This document shows positions 57,086 through 64,000 of a stretch of DNA of 64,000 nucleotides, one piece after another (position 1 is the first letter of the stretch; each line of letters begins with the position of its first letter). Where the stretch lies: contig CATNEN010000001.1 in the NCBI GenBank assembly GCA_950097015.1, positions 16,682,501 through 16,746,500 of the forward strand. The letters run 5' to 3'. Origin of the DNA: Macrostomum hystrix (lineage: Eukaryota; Platyhelminthes; Macrostomidae). The position numbers and the translations under genes are program-made. The notes beneath the pieces were generated by a model. That model did no database searches, had not been told where the DNA came from, and was given only the letters and a program-made list of their open reading frames with translations.

Positions 57086-59298
57086 ATGGTGTTAAGCAAT
57101 CCAATATTGAGTCTAGCTGTGATAATATGGCATCTAATTATCTGCTGTCCATCTAACACTCAACAATCTGTGCTTCATTTCAAATGGGCACAATCATCTG
57201 TAACACCTGCTGTTGCCTTCAAAATAAAGAACTTCTCGAGTCAGATTGATCACTTCTCATTCGATCCCAAACTGGACAGCTTTTCAATTCGCTACTTAAT
57301 TAATGATACATTCTATAGACCAGGCTCACCTATATTGTTCTACACTGGCAATGAGGGTCGAATTGAAGCGTTCGCTAATAACACTCTTATCATGTGGCAG
57401 ATGGCTCCTGTGCTGAATGCTGCATTAATCTTTGTTGAGCATCGTTACTATGGGATCAGTATGCCATTTGGTAATCAATCAATGGACAATGCGTCAACAT
57501 TGGCCTATCTAACAGCCGAACAAGCGCTGGCTGATTTCGCATTCTTTCTTAGCAATCTAAAAAACATTGAGCCTAAACTCGCTGTTAAACGATCGCCAGT
57601 GATTGCTATTGGTGGCTCCTATGGCGGTATGCTGGCTGCTTGGATGCGACACAAATATCCACATTTGGTGCAGGGCGCCCTTGCCTCATCGGCTCCTGTG
57701 CAACAATTCATCAACGTTACTAGCTGCTTTGCATTCTCCGCAGCTGTTACAAATGCTTTCGCTAGGGCTTCGCCAAAGTGCTCAGTGAGTAGCTCTAGGG
57801 TGCTTGTTGTTATAAGAGTCAGAAAGTGTGGTAAATGCATTTTTACGGTGCTGGGAACATCAAAGATTGTTCTAGGACGCGTAAATAGAAGCGGCTGTTC
57901 TTGTGGGGCGCTCAGAAATGGGGTGGCTGTCCTATGGTGGGATAGGAAATGGGGTGGCTGTTCTATGGTGGGATAGGAAATGGGGTGGCTGTTCTATGGT
58001 GGGATAGGAAATGGGGTGTGCGTGTGCCTTTTCTAGGATGAGAAATGGGGTGGCTGTTCTATGGTGTGATAAGAACTGGGGTGGCTGTTCTAGGATGAGA
58101 TAAGAAATGGGTAGGCTGTTATAGGGTGTGATAAGAAATTGGGTGGCTGTTCTAGGATGAGATAAGAACTGGGGTGGCTGTTCTAGGATGAGATAAGAAA
58201 TGGGTAGGCTGTTATAGGGTGTGATAAGAAATTGGGTGGCTGTTCTAGGATGAGATAAGAAATGGGGCTATTTTTGGGTGTGATCTTAATGGGGTGGCCG
58301 TTCTAGTCTAAGGTTCTGTTTTGGCTGAGAATTGCGTGGCTGTTCTAGCGTTCTATGTGGCAGAAAATGGGGTGGCTGTTCTTGGGGGAAGAAAAAATGG
58401 GGTTGGTGGTGTTTAATGGCCAATCAACGCCCTCCCACCCGGCCAGGCGAACATCCGCAAGTCGTGGGACGCCATGGACCGCCTGTCGGCCTCAGGCCAA
58501 TCCGGACTCTCCCGCCTGTCCACAATATTCTCCACCTGTGCTCCTCTGGCCAACCAGACTGACGTGGCTGTTCTGAAAGCTTGGATCAATGGAGCCTACG
58601 TCACGGTTGCAATGGTGAATTATCCCTATCCGGCTAATTTCCTGCTTCCCCTACCTGGTTGGCCAGTGTCGGCCATGTGTCGGTCAATCTCGCCCGCCGG
58701 TGCCGATGTCAATGACGATGTCAGCCTGCTGACAGGCATAGCTTCAGCACTAAACCAGTCCTACTACAACTACACCGGCGATGTTGCCTGCCTGAACCTG
58801 ACTGCAGATCCCAGCTCGGTTACTCTGGACGATCGCGGCTGGTCTGTACAGTCCTGCAACGAGATGATCATGCCGGACTCGTGCTCAAATGGCATAACTG
58901 ACATGTTCCCACCTACTGATGATTTCAACCTCACAGCCTACACTGAGGGCTGCCTTGCTCAGTTCGGTGTGAGGCCGAGACCCAACTGGGTGATGACCCA
59001 GTTCTCAGGTGCCATTGACCCCATCGCCTGTTCCAACATATTCTACACCAATGGCGACCTAGATCCCTGGGCTCCGGGTGGAGTTTTGAAATCTCCCAAT
59101 GCCGACTGTCCGGCTGTGCTGATGAAAGATGCGGCGCATCATTTGGATCTGCGATCGGCCGACAACAGAGACCCGCCGGATGTGACTCGAGTGCGCAAAC
59201 TACAATGGGACTCTGTGCGGAAATGGTGCAACCAGTTTGCTTATAGTGCACAGCCGAAATCTCTGCTGGACCTTGACCGAGGGCGTGGCATTCTATAA
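57086..59298 (+). CDS. S28 family serine carboxypeptidase/dipeptidyl peptidase (DPP7/PRCP-like)
   Basis: Exons 57086-57784 and 58447-59298 join in phase 0 (AAGTGCTCA|GTGAGT; CCGGCCAG|GCG) to 516 residues, normal for the family. The start ATG at 57086 opens a signal peptide (MVLSNPILSLAVIIWHLIIC). The ATG at 57059 lies before a likely splice acceptor and was not used. The catalytic serine is in GGSYGGML (S178), the aspartate in NGDLDPWAPGG (D439) and the histidine in AAHHLDL (H464/465). LFYTGNEG, VEHRYYGISMPFG and NYPYPANFL are family hallmarks. The enzyme cleaves after proline in lysosome-like compartments or outside the cell. NYPYP and the spacing favour DPP7 slightly over PRCP. Confidence 0.93.
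57890..58385 (+). repeat. About 30-bp G-rich minisatellite in the S28 intron
   Basis: About 16 imperfect copies around GGGGTGGCTGTTCTAGGATG, followed by AGATAAGAAAT or GGATAGGAAAT. It fills most of the single intron and is rich in G on the coding strand. Confidence 0.88.
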
Positions 59299-59417
59299 AT
59301 CAATTACGAGCTATAAACAGTAGTAAGGCCACGATATTATGGGGTATTTCAAATACTAACAGCCTATTTCCCAATAGCTCCCAAACCCAGTGAAAGATTT
59401 TCGTGAAAGTCCACCAT

Positions 59418-59530
59418 ATGGATCTAAATTTACAGAGGACTGCGGGCAGTGGCACATCATCTAGTGACACTAGCCCCGCAGCCAGCGAGGAGGCAATTCT
59501 GCCCATTTCGCTGACTCCTGAGCACACACG
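59418..59530 (+). CDS. Possible 5' coding exon of the downstream gene
   Basis: From ATG 59418 the frame MDLNLQRTAGSGTSSSDTSP then AASEEAILPISLTPEHT looks coding-like (Ser/Thr-rich, no stops) and runs into the tail of a SINE. A donor CGTACGC is at 59529, but its phase does not match the exon at 60912. Either a further exon is missing or this is chance. Confidence 0.25.
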
Positions 59531-59544
59531 TACGCAGGCACACG

Positions 59545-59745
59545 CTCACGCAGGTGTGTATATCTGCCCTGACTTTCTCACTGTGCCTTGGAGGTTGGCC
59601 CTCAAAGGTGTAAATTACACGACAGGCCTCCAAGCCTTCTCTCCGCGGCGGCGCCCCAAATGAACGTGGCCTCGCCGCGGAATCGAACATAGGGACCTTG
59701 GTGCGAGAGGCAAACGCGATAACCGTTCTGCCACCGACCCCCCTA
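59545..59745 (-). mobile_element. tRNA-derived SINE, family B, copy 2
   Basis: The minus-strand head has A box GGTGGCAGAACGGTTATCG (about 59717-59735) and B box GTTCGATTCC (59679-59688), body GAGGGCCAACCTCCAAGGC and tail CAGATATACACACCTGCGTG. Clearly the same family as the copy at 9.63-9.85 kb. Confidence 0.8.
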
Positions 59746-59749
59746 AATT

Positions 59750-60225
59750 AACATTATAATCAATACATTACATTTGACAATAATAGCCAGCATCGGATCT
59801 GAAGACATATCTGAAGTTGTTTAATTAGATTAAAAGTGAAAAATTTTAGCCGAGTGATCAGCACTTATTTTGATCAAACGGTTAATCGCCACGCATTATA
59901 AAACCGATTTCTTGGAATCTTATAGTAGAATTTTCCAATTTTTTATATTCGATTTTAAATTGTATTAAAAAATAAATTTTGGCTTAATTTTTTGCCAATT
60001 TTATAGTATATTTTTTAAAGATTTTTTCTTTAGAAATTTTTAACACTTTGTTAATTAACACTACAAATAAATGCCATCGAAATGTCACCTTACAGGGTTG
60101 AAAATTTGCATGCACTTGTTCTTGTTCTTGAAGTTTTTTATTTCTAAAATCAAACAGTCAATTTTTTGCTAATGTATCTATTAATCGGTTAGGATACGAG
60201 AACTGAAAACTTACAACGGGTCGTG
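59750..60225. other. AT-rich intergenic or intronic sequence
   Basis: No coding signal or repeat structure seen. Confidence 0.4.
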
Positions 60226-60227
60226 AT

Positions 60228-60852
60228 CTGACTAACCGGACCCACTTAGAATGGGTCATGACCTGCCTACCCTGACCCACTTAGAATGGGTCATGACCTG
60301 CCTACCCTGACTGACCCACTTAGAATGGCTCATGACCTGCCTACCCTGACCCACTTAGAATGGGTCATGACCTGCCTACCCTGACCCACTTAGAATGGGT
60401 CATGACCTTCCTTCCCTGACCCACTCAGAATGGGTCATGACCTGCCTACCCTGACCCACTCAGAATGGGTCATGACCTGCCTACCCTGACCCACTCAGAA
60501 TGGGTCATGACCTGCCTACCCTGACCCACTCAGAATGGGTCATGACCTGCCTACCCTGACCCACTTAGAATGGGTCATGACCTTCCTACCCTGACCCACT
60601 CAGAATGGGTCATGACCTGCCTACCCTGACCCACTCAGAATGGGTCATGACCTGCCTACCCTGACCCACTTAGAATGGGTCATGACCTTCCTACCCTGAC
60701 CCACTTAGAATGGGTCATGACCTGCCTACCCTGACCCACTTAGAATGGGTCATGACCTGCCTACCCTGACCCACTTAGAATGGGTCATGACCTGCCTACC
60801 CTGACCCACTTAGAATGGGTCATGACCTGCCTTCCCTGACCCACTGACCCAC
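60228..60852 (+). repeat. 35-bp minisatellite upstream of exon 60912
   Basis: About 18 copies of a 35-bp unit (TGACCCACTTAGAATGGGTC, then ATGACCTGCCTACCC). Each has the imperfect dyad TGACCCA...TGGGTCA. The array ends about 60 bp before the acceptor at 60911. Confidence 0.93.
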
Positions 60853-60911
60853 TGATCAACTAATCAATTATTCAAGAACTCAAATCAGTGCGAACCTGTG
60901 CGAATTTGCAG

Positions 60912-63311
60912 GACAACTTCGTCGGTGTCACAGTGTTCGGTCGTGGCAACGCCTGTATCGATGCCTCCAACCCGGACCAGTTGAGGTTCCATCTTGTCGC
61001 TGACGCACTGACGGCGGCATCAAATGCTACTCCATTCGGTCTCAAACTGGACTGTCTGGCAGTTGAGCACAAATCTCGCCGACTATTTTACCAGGTATAA
61101 AAATAGTAATAGTAATAGTATTCGCATATGGCTATGGGCAATGGCCCATAATTTAGTGGCCTATCGTGACTTTCTCATCGTCAGTCAGTGTACACTCTCA
61201 CTGTGCCTTGGAGATTGGCCCTCAAAATCCACCTTGGTGCGAGAAGCAAACGCATTAGACCTCTCTGCCACTCACCTTCCAGGTATTTCCCAACAGTCAT
61301 TCGTTTCGTCATCCGGCCTGGCTGCCATGGTATACCGCCGAATTCGACGAAGATTACAGCGAGGCTATGATCAACGAACGAGAGCGGGAACTGCCCAGAC
61401 TGTTGCAGGCTGCTCCTGGCTGCAATGCCGATCAGACTCGGTCATCGCTGCACTACAGCCTAGACTGCCTGCCAGCCTGTCTGTTCTCACTGACCCTGCT
61501 GTGTATCTGCGGCGCTGGCGGACAAACTGCTGACGATGAGACTAAACTTGAGCACACTGTTGAAGCACTGCTCAGGGCTCAGCTTTGGCACGATGCTAGA
61601 ATTATATTAGTTGCAGCCGACGATGCTTTTAGTAAGGAATTGAGTGCCGCTGGATTGTCTTTCGTGTCGTTGAGTCGGTTGGATGAAGCTTGCGAGATGC
61701 TTGGCAAATCAGCGTTTAGATTCTGCTTACAGCTACAGGTGAGATGCTTTCCTACTAATGAGATTGGTGTAACAAGTTTTAGGTTTGGATTATTATGTAT
61801 CTAGTAGGTAGAATTTTATTATAAACAGAATTATGTTATATATATTTTCAAATCGGCAGGTTGCTTTCTTAAGAATTAAAAACTAACTTTCTTAGAAATA
61901 AATTCTTGCTTTCTTCGAAAAAAAATCTTGCTTTCTTAGAAATCAAACGCAAGCTTTCTTAGAAATCAAAAGCTAGTTTTCTTAGAAATCAAAAGCTAGT
62001 TTTCTTAGAAATCAAAAGCTAGTTTTCTTAGAAATCAAAAGCTAGTTTTCTTAGAAATCAAAAGCTAGTTTTCTAAGAAACCAAAAGCTGGTTTTCTTAG
62101 AAATCAAAAGCTAGTTTTCTTAGAAATCAAAAGCTAGTTTTCTTAGAAATCAAAAGCTTTAGAAATCAAAAGCCTTGGAAATCAAAAGCTAGTTTTCTTA
62201 GAAATCAAAAGCCTTGGAAATCAAAAGCTAGTTTTCTTAGAAATCAAAAGCCTTAGAAATCAAAAGCCTTGGAAATCAAAAGCCTTGGAAATCAAAAGCT
62301 TGTTTTCTTAGAAATCAAAAGCCTTAAAAATCAAAAGCTAGTTTTCTTAGAAATCAAAAGCTAGTTTTCTTAGAAATCAAAAGCTAGTTTTCTTAATAAT
62401 CAAAAGCTTGTTTTCTTCATCATCTGACAGCTTTTTCTTGGAAATGTAAGGATTGCTCTTCTGAAAATAATCAGGTTTCCTTCTTAGATATCATCAGATA
62501 GTTTTATCTAAAAAGCAACGGGTAGCTTTCCGAAATATCAGAATTTAGGCATTTTCGAAATAAAAAAAACCTACATTTTTTACAAGTCTAGAATTCAGCA
62601 CGCTGGTTAACAGGAAAGTTATAATAACTATATAGTGATAATAAGTCTTGACCTGACTATTTTGGTCAATCTAAGTGGTATATTTATTAGGCCTCAGTAG
62701 GGAGTGTTTTTAATGAAGTCCAAAGAATAGTACGAAAGTTTCTTAGAAATGAATCGGAGTTTTCTTAGAAATGAAATGCAGCAACGGTTTTCCTAGAATT
62801 TTAAAAGATCCAAATTACCTCTCTGCCCTTGTGAATATTGTCAGGCTGGCTCCAACGGCAAGGAGCCCATCGATGACTGCCTGCTAGAGGGCTTCTGCAT
62901 CGAACCAATGAGCGCCGAACAAATTGCTAAGAAACGAAATCAGAAAACTAGAAGTTCTGCTTTTAGTAGTCGCCTGGGTTTGCCAGCCACCCCTATGTTT
63001 GTCCGGTCCGTGTTTACTGTACTTGCCGAATCGCCTCTGACCTCCAGTGTGCCACTGATTCCAGTCGATGATGCCGAATACTCAGTTCGCTGCCTCTGCG
63101 ACCAGTCAAACACTGATTGGGCTAGATTTGTTGATTCTAATCCAACTCTGTTGCTACGGGCCGATGCCTGCCTACCAACTGATAGCGAGCTGGAGGCTCT
63201 GCCCTACACTCACCTGGCTAGCAAGGCTGACGAGAGGAGGCGATCGCTGAGGGCTCTGTCCAAAGCTGCCGAGAATACGGCCATGATGAATACCAGGGTC
63301 AACTGGTCCGA
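60912..63311 (+). CDS. Unrecognised protein, three internal exons (both ends open)
   Basis: Exons 60912-61094 (61 codons), 61283-61738 (152 codons) and 62845-63311 (155 codons plus two bases) share consistent phase and good sites (TTTGCAG|, |GTATAA, CTTCCAG|, |GTGAGA, TTGTCAG|, GA|GTGAGT). The peptide begins DNFVGVTVFGRGNACIDA, continues LKLDCLAVEHKSRRLFYQVF then SHSFRHPAWLPWYTAEFDED and a Cys/Leu-rich YSLDCLPACLFSLTLLCIC. It has an alpha/beta-like stretch (WHDARIILVAADDAFSKEL) and ends in an Arg/Ala-rich helix. The pattern looks like a conserved intracellular protein, but I cannot name the family. The gene continues beyond the window end. Confidence 0.75.
61160..61282 (-). mobile_element. 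Truncated SINE B fragment abutting a splice acceptor
   Basis: GACTTTCTCATCGTCAGTCA, CAGTGTACACTCTCACTGTG and CCTTGGTGCGAGAAGCAAAC match the SINE B body and head; the middle is deleted. Its antisense A-box region (CTCTGCCACTCACC) directly forms the pyrimidine tract of the acceptor at 61281-61282. Confidence 0.6.
61880..62415 (+). repeat. 23-bp minisatellite in intron of the unrecognised gene
   Basis: About 22 copies of TTTTCTTAGAAATCAAAAGC plus TAG, with shortened copies (CCTTGGAAATCAAAAG). Flanks at 61855-61960 and 62440-62790 are decayed versions of the same unit. Confidence 0.92.
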
Positions 63312-63339
63312 GTGAGTTCTTTTAGTGTGCTATTGACTA

Positions 63340-64000
63340 CACGGATTTCCCTTGTCTGTCTTTACCTAATGATTAAGTTCTGATCTCCGGGATTTCCCTA
63401 ATCTGTGTTTAACTCGGGATTGGGATTTCCGTAATATGTGTTTAACCAAGGAATTCGAGGATTTCCTTGCCCGTCTTAAACTATGCATTGGAATTTCGTT
63501 AATCTGAATTAGGGATTAGAAATTCTCTAATCTGTTTTTAACTTAAGATTTAGGTTTTTCCTAATTTGTCTTAAACCTAGGGACTGGGATTTCTGTAATC
63601 TGTCTTTAACTAAGGATTGGGATGTCCCTAATCTGTCTCTAACCTAAGGATTGGGATTTCCCTAATCTGTCTCTAACCTAAGGATTGGGATTTCCCTAAT
63701 CTGTCTCTAACCTAGGGATTGGGGTTTCCCTAATCTGTCTCTAACCTAGGGATTGGGGTTTCCCTAATCTGTCTCTAACCTAGGGATTGGGGTTTCCCTA
63801 ATCTGTCTCTAACCTAGGGATTGGGATTTCCCTAATCTGTCTCTAACCTAGGGATTGGGATTTCCCTAATCTGTCTCTAACCTAGGGATTGGGGTTTCCC
63901 TAATCTGTCTCTAACCTAGGGATTGGGGTTTCCCTAATCTGTCTCTAACCTAGGGATTGGGATTTCCCTAATCTGTCTCTAACCTAGGGATTGGGATTTC
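63340..64000 (+). repeat. 34-bp minisatellite at the right edge of the window
   Basis: Degenerate copies from about 63340 turn into near-perfect 34-bp units (GGATTGGGATTTCCCTAATC, then TGTCTCTAACCTAG) from 63600 to the window end, where the array is cut off. It lies in the intron after the exon ending 63311. Confidence 0.93.

Overview
This is a eukaryotic, very probably animal, nuclear window. It has spliced genes with GT-AG introns, AATAAA sites, tRNA-derived SINEs, Helitrons, an LTR and several inverted-repeat DNA elements. A solo LTR at 38.8-39.5 kb contains a minus-strand stretch that, from memory, closely resembles the flatworm spliced-leader exon, most like that of Macrostomum (ending TTGCAT). 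Together with intron-filling minisatellites this points to a free-living flatworm, probably Macrostomum. That assignment is an inference and needs a database comparison.

Layout. (1) 1-2139, plus strand: the 3' part of a DSTYK-like TKL-family protein kinase in four exons. (2) 3192-44952, plus strand: a complete voltage-gated calcium channel alpha-2/delta subunit gene. I could join 24 exons with consistent phase into a 1,433-residue protein with signal peptide, VWA-N, VWA with intact MIDAS, Cache region and a C-terminal hydrophobic tail. Its 24-kb intron 12 holds a nested, head-to-tail Helitron array (11802-35003), most of which is a 23-bp minisatellite with a 230-bp higher-order period. (3) 46641-50276, minus strand: a complete three-exon TCTP gene whose stop codon is the first codon of its last exon. 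(4) 51439-56516: a 5.1-kb DNA transposon with 27-bp terminal inverted repeats, inverted subterminal motif clusters, a two-exon BEN-like coiled-coil gene, a broken zinc-finger/transposase-like ORF, a Crypton-like remnant and a perfect 35-bp inverted repeat. (5) 57086-59298, plus strand: a complete two-exon S28 serine peptidase (DPP7/PRCP-like). (6) 60912-63311 and beyond, plus strand: three internal exons of an unrecognised gene that leaves the window.

Two themes stand out. Most sizeable introns carry a private minisatellite (units of about 11 to 56 bp, often 20-23 or 34-35), so the locus is mostly tandem repeat. Several minisatellites lie inside transposable elements: Helitron family X, and a hAT MITE with an exact 8-bp target duplication. 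This suggests that mobile elements seed or carry the arrays. The genes look functionally unrelated; there is no operon logic except possible trans-splicing.
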